Below are positions 25,741 through 34,571 of a DNA stretch of 64,000 nt, piece after piece; positions within the stretch are counted from its first letter, which is position 1; each line of letters begins with the position of its first letter. The position numbers and the translations under genes are program-made. This DNA is from Pseudogracilibacillus sp035303165 (GTDB lineage Bacteria; Bacillota; Bacilli; Bacillales; Amphibacillaceae). A model generated the notes under the pieces. The model saw only the letters and a program-made list of their open reading frames with translations, was not told where the DNA came from and did not search any database. The stretch spans positions 1-64,000 of the forward strand of contig DATGRY010000117.1 in NCBI GenBank assembly GCA_035303165.1, given 5' to 3'.

Positions 25741-26451
25741 TTAAAACAATTGTAGCGTTACGATAAATATTATGACAGTAACTAATGACGGTAATAAATT
25801 CGTTACCCGTATTGTCGTTAGTTTTAATATATTTAGACCTATTGCAATAATTAATAAGCCTCCTACTGCTGTAATGTTATTCAAAATCTGTTCGAATAAC
25901 ACGTCTGGTATAAGTTTTTCTATTTGTGTTGCTAATAAGGCGATAGCTCCTTGAAAGATGACAACTGGGATTGCGGAGAAAATAACCCCTACTCCGAGAG
26001 TTGTTGTAAGAACGAAAGATGTAAATCCGTCCAAGACAGATTTTGTATATAATAATTCATGTTCACCTCGCAAGCCACTATCTAATGCTCCTAATATTGC
26101 CATTGCGCCGACAGAAAAAAGAAGGGATGCGGTGACGAATGCTTGGGCAATGTTTGTATTACTTTCTTTCATGGCGAAACGGTTGGCTACCCACGTTCCG
26201 ATTTTGTTTAAACCTTTTTCGAGATCTAACAATTCACCGATTATGGCACCCGTTAAAATACTTAATAAAATAATGATTACTGATTGTACTTGTAATGCCA
26301 TCTGAATACCGATTAAAATTGCTGTTAACGCTATTCCTTGTGTAATCGTTTCTTTATATTTTTCATTTATATTCGTTAAAAATGTACCGATGAGCGTTCC
26401 GACAATAATACAAATTCCATTTACGATCGTTCCTAACAATACCATTTGCAA
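25741..26451 (-). CDS. DUF554 membrane protein
   Basis: 236 residues, about seven hydrophobic helices, starting VLLGTIVNGICIIVGTLIGTF, with GAIIGELLDLEKGLNKIG and SVGAMAILGALDSGLRGEH, all hallmarks of the YqgA/YdfK family. Role unknown, possibly a transporter. The start may be the ATG at 26451 or the GTG two codons later. Not part of the usual B. subtilis spo0J region, where yyaD/yyaB occupy this place. Confidence 0.85.
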   Translation of the reverse strand: MQMVLLGTIVNGICIIVGTLIGTFLTNINEKYKETITQGIALTAILIGIQMALQVQSVIIILLSILTGAIIGELLDLEKGLNKIGTWVANRFAMKESNTNIAQAFVTASLLFSVGAMAILGALDSGLRGEHELLYTKSVLDGFTSFVLTTTLGVGVIFSAIPVVIFQGAIALLATQIEKLIPDVLFEQILNNITAVGGLLIIAIGLNILKLTTIRVTNLLPSLVTVIIFIVTLQLF

Positions 26452-26483
26452 GCCTCATTCGTTATTTTTTGTAAAAAACAGAT

Positions 26484-26499
26484 TGTTTCACGTGAAACA
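26484..26499. promoter_or_regulatory. parS site 1
   Basis: TGTTTCACGTGAAACA, a perfect match to the ParB/Spo0J site consensus TGTTNCACGTGAAACA. The symmetry extends to 26 bases (26479-26504). It lies just after the spo0J stop; followed by T-rich sequence in both directions, it could also form a terminator hairpin. Confidence 0.93.
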
Positions 26500-26518
26500 A
26501 TCTGAAGTTCTTTTTTAT

Positions 26519-27358
26519 TTATTTTAATAAATTAAGAAATTGCTCTAAATCTTCATTTGAATAAAAATCAATTTCTATTTTCCCTTTATGTTTACCTTTA
26601 TGAATTTTCACATTCGTTCCGAGAGCTTCCCTTAATTTAACTTCATACTGCTTTATATATATATCTTTTTCATCTTTCCTCTTTTTCTTTTTCGGTTCAT
26701 TTTTATTTAATTCCGTTATTAACTTCTCTACTTGGCGGACGTTAAGATGTTCGCGTTTTATTTTCCTTACAACTGTTTGTATCATTTCTTTCTTTTTAAG
26801 TCCAAGCAATGCACGGGCATGTCCCATAGACAATTCTCCATTATTAACAGATTGAACGATATTATCCGGTAACAACAATAAACGCATCATATTAGCAATA
26901 TGTGAGCGGCTTTTTCCAATCCGTTTCGAAAGTTCTTCCTGTGTTAAATGAAGTTCTTCGATTAACCTTTTATATGCAACGGCTTCTTCAATAATCGTTA
27001 AGTCTTCTCTTTGTAAGTTTTCTAATAACGCTATTTCCATCATTTTTTCATCGTTGTAATCTTTTACGATCGCCGGTACTTCTTTAAGACCTGCTTCTTT
27101 TGCCGCGCGAAAACGTCTTTCACCAGCAACTATTTCATACCCTTTAATACTGCGTCTTACGATTAATGGTTGGATTATTCCATATTGTAAAATAGATGCT
27201 TTTAATTCTTCAATGGAATCAGCGTCGAATGTCTTTCTCGGTTGATAAGGGTTTGGACGACAAGCATCGATTGCAATTTGTTCCACAGATTGTTCATCTT
27301 CGGTCGTTTCATATTCCGTAAATAGTGCATTTAAACCTTTACCTAACCGTTTCGCCAA
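26519..27358 (-). CDS. spo0J: Chromosome partitioning protein Spo0J (ParB)
   Basis: 279 residues. N-terminal CTPase/clamp domain with GERRFRAAKEAG and ENLQREDLTIIEEA, HTH region LTQEELSKRIGKSRSHIANMMRLL, and a basic linker and C-terminal dimerisation domain. It loads at parS, slides on DNA using CTP, recruits SMC and regulates Soj. TTG start at 27358 inside the end of soj (20-base overlap), preceded by AAGGAAGTGATGG. Two parS sites flank the gene block. Confidence 0.96.
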   Translation of the reverse strand: MAKRLGKGLNALFTEYETTEDEQSVEQIAIDACRPNPYQPRKTFDADSIEELKASILQYGIIQPLIVRRSIKGYEIVAGERRFRAAKEAGLKEVPAIVKDYNDEKMMEIALLENLQREDLTIIEEAVAYKRLIEELHLTQEELSKRIGKSRSHIANMMRLLLLPDNIVQSVNNGELSMGHARALLGLKKKEMIQTVVRKIKREHLNVRQVEKLITELNKNEPKKKKRKDEKDIYIKQYEVKLREALGTNVKIHKGKHKGKIEIDFYSNEDLEQFLNLLK

Positions 27359-28112
27359 CTTCCATCACTTCCTTTGCTAATTCAAGGTACACTTCTGCCC
27401 CTTTAGATTTTGGATCATAAATTGTAATCGGTTTTCCGTGACTCGGTGCCTCTCCTAGTCGAACGTTACGCGGTATAATCGATTTGTATACTTTATCTTG
27501 GAAATACATTTTCACTTCATCAATAACTTGAATGCCTAAGTTCGTTCTCGCATCTAACATCGTTAATAAAACTCCTTCGATCATTAATTGTTTATTTAAA
27601 TGTTTTTGCACGAGACGAATTGTATTTAATAATTGACTTAAACCCTCAAGCGCATAATATTCACACTGTACAGGAATTAGTACACTGTCAGCAGCCGTTA
27701 GAGCGTTAATAGTTAATAAACCAAGTGACGGCGGACAGTCGATCAAAATATAATCATATTCATCTTTTATTTTATCTAACGCTTTTTTTAATTTTATTTC
27801 TCTTGAAATTGTAGGTACTAACTCAATTTCCGCACCAGCTAGTTGAATCGTTGCAGGTATAATAGATAAATTGTCTACTTCTGTAGGTACACAAACTTCC
27901 GCTGCATCTAATCCGTTAACGATAACATCATAAACACATTCGTTCATATCCCCTTTATTAATACCCACACCACTCGTTGCGTTACCTTGTGGATCTATAT
28001 CTACTAGAAGAACTTTTTCTCCTAATAATGCTAAACTTGCACCCAAATTTACAGTCGATGTCGTTTTACCAACGCCACCTTTTTGATTCGTGATCGCTAT
28101 TATTTTTCCCAT
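27339..28112 (-). CDS. soj: Soj (ParA) ATPase
   Basis: 257 residues with the deviant Walker A motif NQKGGVGKTTS, Walker A' DIDPQGNATSG and Walker B ILIDCPPSLGLLT. With Spo0J it acts in origin segregation and, as monomer or dimer, inhibits or stimulates DnaA. Overlaps spo0J at its 3' end. A GGTGGGTGC ribosome-binding site precedes the ATG. Lies between noc and spo0J, whereas in B. subtilis noc is next to rsmG in the same order. Confidence 0.97.
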   Translation of the reverse strand: MGKIIAITNQKGGVGKTTSTVNLGASLALLGEKVLLVDIDPQGNATSGVGINKGDMNECVYDVIVNGLDAAEVCVPTEVDNLSIIPATIQLAGAEIELVPTISREIKLKKALDKIKDEYDYILIDCPPSLGLLTINALTAADSVLIPVQCEYYALEGLSQLLNTIRLVQKHLNKQLMIEGVLLTMLDARTNLGIQVIDEVKMYFQDKVYKSIIPRNVRLGEAPSHGKPITIYDPKSKGAEVYLELAKEVMEVGETVR

Positions 28113-28147
28113 TATGCACCCACCTTATGTCGAGCTTAAATATATGT

Positions 28148-28987
28148 TTATTTTTTTACGCGAATCGTAATTTGATAGTAATCGTCTAAATCTTCTTCTT
28201 CTGATTCCACTGCTACACCAGTTTGTTCGATTAACTTTAAAGAACGTTTAATCGTATTCGTTACAATACGAATATCCTTACTAACGATTTGACGTTTCTG
28301 TTTTCGTTTCGGTTTTTTCTTAGCTTTCATTAAAAACTTTTCTATTGCGGACTCTGTTTCTCTTACAGTAAGCTGTTTTTCAATTATTTCATGTAGAAAC
28401 TTAATTTGTAACGTTTCTTCTTTTAGCTTCATAAGCGCACGTGCATGTCTTTCTGAAATTTGTTTTTCTAACAACTTTTGCTGTACTTCTTCTGGTAATG
28501 TTAATAGACGAAGTCGGTTTGCAATCGTTGATTGACTTTTACCTAGACGTTGCGCTAATGCTTCCTGAGTTAATGAATGCATTTCTAGTAATTTTTCGTA
28601 TGCTCTTGCCTCTTCGATTACAGACAGTTCTTCCCTTTGAATATTTTCTATTAAGGCAATAGATGCTGTTTCTGTGTCATTTAAATTACGAACAATTACG
28701 GATATTGTTTCCCAACCAAGATGTTTTGCGGCGCGTAAACGACGTTCCCCTGCAATAAGTTCGTATTTATCTTCCTCTATCTTCCGAACGACAATCGGTT
28801 GAATCATTCCGTGAGTATGTATCGTACGTGCTAATTCTTCTATTTTTTCTTCATCGAAATTCGTTCTAGGTTGATATGTATTTGGAATAATTTGCTTTAC
28901 TTGTATTTCTACGACATTTTCATGTTCTTCGGAAGATAAATCTTTATCTTTACCTCCTGTAAAGATACGATTAAACGACTGTAACAT
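28148..28987 (-). CDS. noc: Nucleoid occlusion protein Noc
   Basis: 279 residues, a ParB paralogue: QIIPNTYQPRTNFDEEKIEE, GERRLRAAKHLG, ENIQREELSVIEEA and HTH LTQEALAQRLGKSQSTIANRL. The short N-terminus MLQSFNRIFTGG could form the amphipathic membrane-binding helix of Noc, which distinguishes it from Spo0J. Noc binds NBS sites and prevents division over the chromosome. ATG 28987 is chosen because AAAGGTG lies 9 bases upstream; GTG 28999 overlaps that site. Confidence 0.93.
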   Translation of the reverse strand: MLQSFNRIFTGGKDKDLSSEEHENVVEIQVKQIIPNTYQPRTNFDEEKIEELARTIHTHGMIQPIVVRKIEEDKYELIAGERRLRAAKHLGWETISVIVRNLNDTETASIALIENIQREELSVIEEARAYEKLLEMHSLTQEALAQRLGKSQSTIANRLRLLTLPEEVQQKLLEKQISERHARALMKLKEETLQIKFLHEIIEKQLTVRETESAIEKFLMKAKKKPKRKQKRQIVSKDIRIVTNTIKRSLKLIEQTGVAVESEEEDLDDYYQITIRVKK

Positions 28988-29020
28988 AATAAACATCACC
29001 TTTTTAATATTATTTCAAAT

Positions 29021-29036
29021 TGTTCCACGTGAAACA
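29021..29036. promoter_or_regulatory. parS site 2
   Basis: TGTTCCACGTGAAACA, full match to TGTTNCACGTGAAACA, 34 bases upstream of the noc start. Binding here could also affect noc transcription. Confidence 0.92.
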
Positions 29037-29073
29037 ATTCATTTTAGGAAAGGGTTTTTTAGAGGCAAATGAA

Positions 29074-29103
29074 ATAAACTTAACATATGTATGTTAAGTT
29101 TAT
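29074..29103 (-). terminator. Near-perfect hairpin after rsmG
   Basis: Arms 29074-29087 and 29090-29103 form a perfect 14-bp inverted repeat (core AACTTAACATA). The U-run on the minus strand is weak (ATTTCATTT). Confidence 0.6.
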
Positions 29104-29154
29104 CATAAATTTACAATAAAAAATACGATACTTGCCTTTATATTTTGTTTTTTC

Positions 29155-29871
29155 TTAAACAATTGGAAACTTTGCAGGTGTTCCTGGCTTTCGAGGATAT
29201 TTCTTTCGCGTCTGTTTTACCTTCTTTATATGAACGATTGAACGTTCACTTGCTTCTACAGGTAGTGTAAATGAAAACGTCGTTTCAAGCTTACCACCTA
29301 ATACATTGATTGCTTTTTGTGCACGTTTTACCTCTTCATTTACATTCGCCCCTTTTAAAGCGAGAAACGAACCATGTAATTTACAAAGTGGTATACAATA
29401 TTCACACAATACAGCTAAATTAGCAACAGCTCTCGCTGTCACTAGGTCGAAAGACTCTCTATATTGTTCCATTTGTCCAAATTGCTCAGCCCGAGCATGT
29501 ACTAGATGTACATCTTTTAATTGCAACTCACTCACGAGTTGTTCGAGAAAATGGATCCTTTTTTTTAAAGAATCAACGATCGTAACTTGTAAATGAGGAA
29601 AACATATTTTTAACGGAATACTCGGAAATCCTGCTCCTGCACCTACATCACATATATTTTGTATTGCATGTATATCAATGTAAGAACTTGGAGTAATAGA
29701 ATCATAAAAATGTTTTAAATATACTTCATTTTTTTCCGTTATTGCGGTTAAGTTCATTTTTTTATTCCAATTTACGAGCATGTCAAAATAAGTAGCAAAC
29801 TGTCCTACTTGCCCGTCTGTTAACGTAATATCTCGTTTTTTTAAAGAATCGCGAAATAAAAATTCATTCAC
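29155..29871 (-). CDS. rsmG: 16S rRNA m7G527 methyltransferase RsmG
   Basis: 238 residues, Rossmann methyltransferase with SAM motif CDVGAGAGFPSIPL, YDSI upstream and ARAVANL. Methylates G527 of 16S rRNA; its loss gives low-level streptomycin resistance. GTG start at 29871 with GGAG 8 bases upstream. In B. subtilis it directly follows mnmG; here a 620-base gap with an IS remnant separates them. Confidence 0.96.
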   Translation of the reverse strand: MNEFLFRDSLKKRDITLTDGQVGQFATYFDMLVNWNKKMNLTAITEKNEVYLKHFYDSITPSSYIDIHAIQNICDVGAGAGFPSIPLKICFPHLQVTIVDSLKKRIHFLEQLVSELQLKDVHLVHARAEQFGQMEQYRESFDLVTARAVANLAVLCEYCIPLCKLHGSFLALKGANVNEEVKRAQKAINVLGGKLETTFSFTLPVEASERSIVHIKKVKQTRKKYPRKPGTPAKFPIV

Positions 29872-29913
29872 TTAATTTTCTCCTTTAAAACGTTCTTTCA
29901 TATAGAAAATAAA

Positions 29914-29944
29914 GGCGAGGTATAAGAAGAATACGTACCTCGCC
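29914..29944 (-). terminator. Hairpin between mnmG and rsmG
   Basis: GGCGAGGTA/TACCTCGCC, 9-bp stem with 13-nt loop; the minus strand continues into TTTATTTTC. Confidence 0.65.
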
Positions 29945-30008
29945 GCCCTAGTAATGTAAACTATATAGTTATTTTAATATATTCATCGTATCATATTTCA
30001 AAATGGTT

Positions 30009-30160
30009 TAAAACGATTTAACTTTGTTCAATTTACTAAATACTTCCCCAACCAAACTAGAGAATGTATCATACATCAATAATTGTACCTGTTCTTCAAA
30101 TTCAAATAAGTTATTTGTTTCCTTTAATATTTCATAAATTCTTGTTATAATACGTTCCAT
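30009..30160 (-). pseudogene. Remnant of an ISLre2-like (UPF0236) transposase
   Basis: From ATG 30160 the minus strand reads MERIITRIYEILKE; after one missing base it continues KGTNNLFEFEEQVQLLMYDT and ends FSKLNKVKSF with a stop at 30009. This resembles by eye the first 50 residues of ISLre2-family transposases; the remaining 400 or so residues are absent. AAGAGG precedes the ATG but is buried in a long hairpin (30161-30225). Family assignment is from memory. Confidence 0.5.
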
Positions 30161-30225
30161 GAGAAGGCCTCTTTCTAAATGTATTTGCCCTAGTAAGCAT
30201 ACATTTTATGATAGAGTGCCTTCTC
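30161..30225 (-). repeat. Long hairpin masking the start of the transposase remnant
   Basis: GAGAAGGC/GCCTTCTC (30161-30168, 30218-30225), CTCT/AGAG and AAATGTAT/ATACATTT (30177-30184, 30199-30206) form one extended stem. It abuts the ATG and contains the ribosome-binding site. On the plus strand six T follow, so it could terminate transcription there. The rest of 30226-30492 is AT-rich with nothing recognisable. Confidence 0.6.
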
Positions 30226-30492
30226 TTTTTTGGCTAGTAAATAAGGTAAAAATATCCCCCGAGTAAAATATTACACATATACGATTGATAGATACATTTC
30301 GTGTTATTTAGCATATTTACCCATACAACCTTGTAAAAATTGTCTTACTTTAAAAATGTACTCGTTTTTTATTTTTTCAATTTAAACGTTACATAATTCC
30401 TATATTCATACTCGCAAATTATCGCTTTGTTTTTACATGAACTAAATAACAATCTTATGAAATAATACGATAAGGAACAGTTTTTTTCGTTT

Positions 30493-32391
30493 CTAACTCG
30501 TTCTTTTTATATTCCCTTGCTCAATGTAGACGAGTAAGATTGAAATATCCGCTGGATTTACTCCAGATATACGCGATGCTTGACCAATTGAAAGTGGACG
30601 AATTTCTTTAAGTTTTTCTTTCGCCTCTTGAGCTAAATTTGTAATGGAATCGTAATCAATGTTTTGCGGTATTTTTTTATCCTCCATCTTTCTCATCCGC
30701 TCGACTTGTTCCATCGCTTTCTTAATATAACCTTCGTATTTTATTTGAATTTCTACTTGTTCTTTTACATCTTTAGCTAAAGATGTTTTTCCAATCATTT
30801 TTTCGATTGATTGATACGTTAATTCTGGACGTTTTAGCAAATCATATGCACGAATTGCCTCTTTTAATCGTGAAGAATTTTCTTTTTCTAAAACTGTCTG
30901 AACTTGTTCATCTACTTTAATAATGAAATCGTACAGACGTTTCTTTTCTTGCTCGATCGCTTCTAATTTTTCAAGATGTTTTTTATATCTCTCTTCTGAA
31001 ATTAAACCGATCTCATATCCTAATGGCGTTAATCGAATATCTGCATTGTCGTGACGTAAGAGTAAACGGTATTCAGCGCGTGACGTCAAGAGACGATATG
31101 GTTCACGTGTTCCTTTCGTTACCAAATCATCAATTAATACACCGATATAACTTTCAGATCGATCTAAAATAAACGGTTCTTTTCCTTGTACTTTTAAACT
31201 TGCATTAATTCCAGCAATAATTCCTTGACCCGCCGCTTCCTCGTAACCTGATGTGCCGTTTAGTTGCCCTGCTGTAAAAAGCCCACATACTTTTTTCGTT
31301 TCAAGCGATGGCCACAACTGTGTCGGAACGATCGAATCGTATTCAATCGCATAACCTGCTCGCATCATTTCTGCTTTTTCAAGTCCTGGAATCGTCCGTA
31401 ACATTTCATCTTGGATATGTTCCGGTAGCGATGTCGACATTCCTTGTACGTATACCTCTTCTGTATTTTTTCCTTCCGGTTCTAAAAAGATTTGGTGACG
31501 GGATTTATCGTGAAATCGAACAATTTTATCTTCGATCGAAGGACAATATCTAGGACCTGTTCCTTTCATCATGCCGGAGTACATCGAAGATGAATATAAA
31601 TTTTCATTTATTATTTCGTGTGTTTTCTCATTCGTATACGTTAGCCAACATGGGATTTGTTCTGTTTTAAACTCTGTCGTTTCATATGAAAAAGCTAATT
31701 TTCTATCATCACCTGGTTGTATATCTGTTTTCGAATAGTCGATCGAATCACTCTTAATCCGTGGTGGTGTGCCTGTACGAAAGCGAACGAGATCAAACCC
31801 AAGTTCCTCTAACTGTTCAGATAAATGAACGGAGACCCGTTGGTTATTCGGGCCACTTTCATACTCTAAATCACCGATTAATACCTTCCCACGCATAAAC
31901 GTACCTGTTGTTACGACAACTGCATCTGCATAATATGCAGCATTTGTTTCAGTAATAACACCTTTACAAATACCATCTTCAACGATTAATTCATTCACCA
32001 TCGCTTGTTTTAACGTAATGTTTGGTTCATTTTCAATGAGACGTTTCATTTCTAAACTATACAATGCCTTATCTGCTTGTGCCCGTAAAGCCCGAACAGC
32101 TGGACCCTTTCCTGTATTAAGCATTCGCATTTGAATGTACGTTTTGTCAATTACTTTCCCCATTACACCGCCGAGCGCATCTACTTCACGAACGACAATT
32201 CCTTTAGCTGGTCCACCGATCGATGGATTACATGGCATGAACGCAATCATATCTAAATTTAACGTAAGCATTAACGTCTTCGAACCCATTTTTGCAGCTG
32301 CCATTGCTGCTTCACAACCAGCATGCCCGGCACCGATAACGATGACATCATAAGCACCTGCTTTATATATTTTTTTCTCCACAATTTTCAC
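30493..32391 (-). CDS. mnmG: tRNA uridine-34 carboxymethylaminomethyl enzyme MnmG
   Basis: 632-residue FAD protein working with MnmE to modify U34 in the wobble position of several tRNAs. Visible are the FAD fold VIVIGAGHAGCEAA, MPCNPSIGGPAKG, MRMLNTGKGPAVRALRAQAD, TGTFMRG and the C-terminal helical domain with YEGYIKKAMEQVERM and ISGVNPADISILLVY. Start GTG 32391 or GTG 32382; AGAGAGG fits the first and AAAGGGTG the second. Follows mnmE by 37 bases, same operon. Confidence 0.96.
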   Translation of the reverse strand: MKIVEKKIYKAGAYDVIVIGAGHAGCEAAMAAAKMGSKTLMLTLNLDMIAFMPCNPSIGGPAKGIVVREVDALGGVMGKVIDKTYIQMRMLNTGKGPAVRALRAQADKALYSLEMKRLIENEPNITLKQAMVNELIVEDGICKGVITETNAAYYADAVVVTTGTFMRGKVLIGDLEYESGPNNQRVSVHLSEQLEELGFDLVRFRTGTPPRIKSDSIDYSKTDIQPGDDRKLAFSYETTEFKTEQIPCWLTYTNEKTHEIINENLYSSSMYSGMMKGTGPRYCPSIEDKIVRFHDKSRHQIFLEPEGKNTEEVYVQGMSTSLPEHIQDEMLRTIPGLEKAEMMRAGYAIEYDSIVPTQLWPSLETKKVCGLFTAGQLNGTSGYEEAAGQGIIAGINASLKVQGKEPFILDRSESYIGVLIDDLVTKGTREPYRLLTSRAEYRLLLRHDNADIRLTPLGYEIGLISEERYKKHLEKLEAIEQEKKRLYDFIIKVDEQVQTVLEKENSSRLKEAIRAYDLLKRPELTYQSIEKMIGKTSLAKDVKEQVEIQIKYEGYIKKAMEQVERMRKMEDKKIPQNIDYDSITNLAQEAKEKLKEIRPLSIGQASRISGVNPADISILLVYIEQGNIKRTS

Positions 32392-32428
32392 CCTTTCCTC
32401 TCTTTACCGTACCCACTTTTTATACTGT

Positions 32429-33805
32429 TTATTTTCCGAGACAAAACTGTGAAAACAATTGATCGATTAATTGTTCACTCGCTGTTTCGCCAATAATTTC
32501 CCCTAAAAATTCCCACGTTCTCGTTACATCAATTTGTACGAGATCGAGGGGAACACCTGTTTTTAATGCTTCTTCTGCATCGCGAAGTGCCTCTTTCGCT
32601 TTATTTAATAAATGAATATGACGTACGTTTGAAATGAACATCTCTTCGGATCTAGAAACATGACCAGAAAAGAACATCGACGATAACGTTTCTTCCAACT
32701 GATCGATTCCTTCATCACGTATGAGCGACATAAATATTAAAGGTCGATTACCGATCATTTGCTTTAACTCGTCAACATTCAATTGTTTTTCAAGGTCCGC
32801 TTTATTAACGATCACGATAAAATTTGTATCGTTTAAGATGTGTAAAATTGCTTCATCTTCTTCCGTCAACGGTTCGCTATAGTTGACCATAAATAAAACA
32901 AGTTCGGCTTCAGATAAAATTTTTCGTGAACGTTCCACACCAATTTTTTCTACAACATCTTCTGTTTCACGAATACCCGCTGTATCGATTAAACGAAGTG
33001 GAATACCGCGTACATTTACGTATTCTTCGATCACATCACGCGTCGTTCCTGGGATATCAGTTACAATTGCTTTTTCTTCTTGTACGAGTGTATTTAATAG
33101 CGATGACTTACCTACATTCGGTCTACCGATAATTGCTGTCTTAATTCCATCCCGCATAATTTTCCCTTGTTTTGCAATTTGTAAAAGTCGTACTAGTTCA
33201 TTATAAACGACTGAAATTTTTTCCTCCATAAGCTCATGTGACATTTCTTCTACATCATCGTATTCTGGATAATCGATATTTACTTCAACGTGAGCAATCG
33301 TCTCGATGAGTTCGGAACGAAGTTTCTTAATTAAACGAGAAAGTTTTCCATCTAATTGAGTCAGTGCAACTTTCATTGCTTCGTTCGTTTTCGCTTCGAT
33401 TATATCCATAACTGCCTCTGCTTGTGATAAATCTATTCGACCATTTAAAAAAGCACGTTTCGTAAATTCGCCCGGTTCTGCAAGACGTGCTCCCTTTTCT
33501 AATACAATATCTAAAATTCGTTGTACGGCAATCATTCCACCGTGACAATTTATTTCAACGACATCCTCACACGTGTACGTACGAGGTGCTCGCATAATTG
33601 TAACGAGTACTTCATCTATTTGTAAATCCGTTTTCGGATCGATTAATTTCCCATAATGAATCGTATGACTATCCACATGGTGTAAATTTTTCCCTTGAAA
33701 CAACGTATTCACAATGTGTATAGCATCTTTTCCACTTACACGAACGATCGAAATCGCTCCCTCACCTACCGGTGTTGAAATTGCAACGATCGTATCCATT
33801 TCCAT
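32429..33805 (-). CDS. mnmE: tRNA modification GTPase MnmE
   Basis: 458 residues. N-terminal tetrahydrofolate-binding domain (MEMDTIVAISTPVGEGAI), helical domain, inserted G domain (GRPNVGKSS, DIPGTTRD, DTAGIRET, NKAD) and the C-terminal motif FCLGK with its essential cysteine (usually FCIGK). Partner of MnmG. ATG 33805 is preferred because GAGGAG lies 9 bases upstream; the ATG at 33814 abuts it. Confidence 0.96.
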   Translation of the reverse strand: MEMDTIVAISTPVGEGAISIVRVSGKDAIHIVNTLFQGKNLHHVDSHTIHYGKLIDPKTDLQIDEVLVTIMRAPRTYTCEDVVEINCHGGMIAVQRILDIVLEKGARLAEPGEFTKRAFLNGRIDLSQAEAVMDIIEAKTNEAMKVALTQLDGKLSRLIKKLRSELIETIAHVEVNIDYPEYDDVEEMSHELMEEKISVVYNELVRLLQIAKQGKIMRDGIKTAIIGRPNVGKSSLLNTLVQEEKAIVTDIPGTTRDVIEEYVNVRGIPLRLIDTAGIRETEDVVEKIGVERSRKILSEAELVLFMVNYSEPLTEEDEAILHILNDTNFIVIVNKADLEKQLNVDELKQMIGNRPLIFMSLIRDEGIDQLEETLSSMFFSGHVSRSEEMFISNVRHIHLLNKAKEALRDAEEALKTGVPLDLVQIDVTRTWEFLGEIIGETASEQLIDQLFSQFCLGK

Positions 33806-33882
33806 GTTTAACATCTCCTCATTATATCCACCGTATAGCTTATCGCTAATAGCTTAGAATACCATAAATGAAACAAAAAATA

Positions 33883-33907
33883 AACTTATCCACAATGTGA
33901 ATAAGTT
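33883..33907 (-). terminator. Terminator of the rnpA-spoIIIJ-jag operon carrying two DnaA boxes
   Basis: Stem ATAAACTTAT ... ATAAGTTTAT with inner CAC/GTG; the minus strand runs into TTTTTTGTTTC. The two arms contain TTATCCACA (33886-33894, plus) and its inverted partner TTATTCACA (33896-33904, minus), both perfect DnaA boxes. Confidence 0.75.
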
Positions 33908-33950
33908 TATCATGTACAAATCAATCATTTCAACGTTGTATTATTTTTTA

Positions 33951-34571
33951 CTATTGTTCCGGACTTATAATAATGTAACGGTGCGGCTCTTTTCCGTCTG
34001 AATACGTAGATATATTTGGAACGTCTTGCAATGCACTATGAATAATTTTTCGTTCATACGCAGGCATTGGATCAAGGGCTACTTTTCGATTAATCTTTTG
34101 CGCTTTATTCGCCATTTTATGAGCGAGATCAATTAACGTCTCTCTCCGGCGTTCGCGATAACCCTCGGCATCGACGATTACGGACGTATATTGTCTACTT
34201 TCTTTATTCAAAACGAGTTGTGTTAAATATTGTAACGCATTTAACGTGCGTCCTCGTTTACCTATTAAAATAGCGATGTTTTCACCACTTAAACGATACG
34301 TAATTTGACGATCATCTTCTTCTACATCAATATGTACATGAACGCCCATATTGTTACATACATCTTTTAAAAACTCACTCGCTATATGCACATTATTACG
34401 CTTTTCCCTTACTTTTACGACGGCACGAACCGAACCAAATATACCTAAAAATCCTTTTTTCCCTTCATCAATTACTTCAATATCTACTTCATCTTTTGAA
34501 AGGTTTAACTGCTCTAATGCCGATTGAATCGCTTCATCAACAGTTTCGCCGCTAGCAGTTATTTCTCTCAC
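33951..34571 (-). CDS. jag: RNA-binding protein Jag (KhpB)
   Basis: 206 residues: Jag_N domain (REITASGETVDEAIQSALEQL with the KKGFLGIFG motif), KH domain (IAILIGKRGRTLNALQYLTQ) and R3H domain (ALDPMPAYERKIIHSALQD). KhpB binds RNA, often with KhpA, and affects cell-wall growth and sporulation. GTG start at 34571 overlaps the spoIIIJ stop by 4 bases; GGGGGAGG lies upstream. Operon: rpmH-rnpA-spoIIIJ-jag. Confidence 0.95.
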   Translation of the reverse strand: MREITASGETVDEAIQSALEQLNLSKDEVDIEVIDEGKKGFLGIFGSVRAVVKVREKRNNVHIASEFLKDVCNNMGVHVHIDVEEDDRQITYRLSGENIAILIGKRGRTLNALQYLTQLVLNKESRQYTSVIVDAEGYRERRRETLIDLAHKMANKAQKINRKVALDPMPAYERKIIHSALQDVPNISTYSDGKEPHRYIIISPEQ

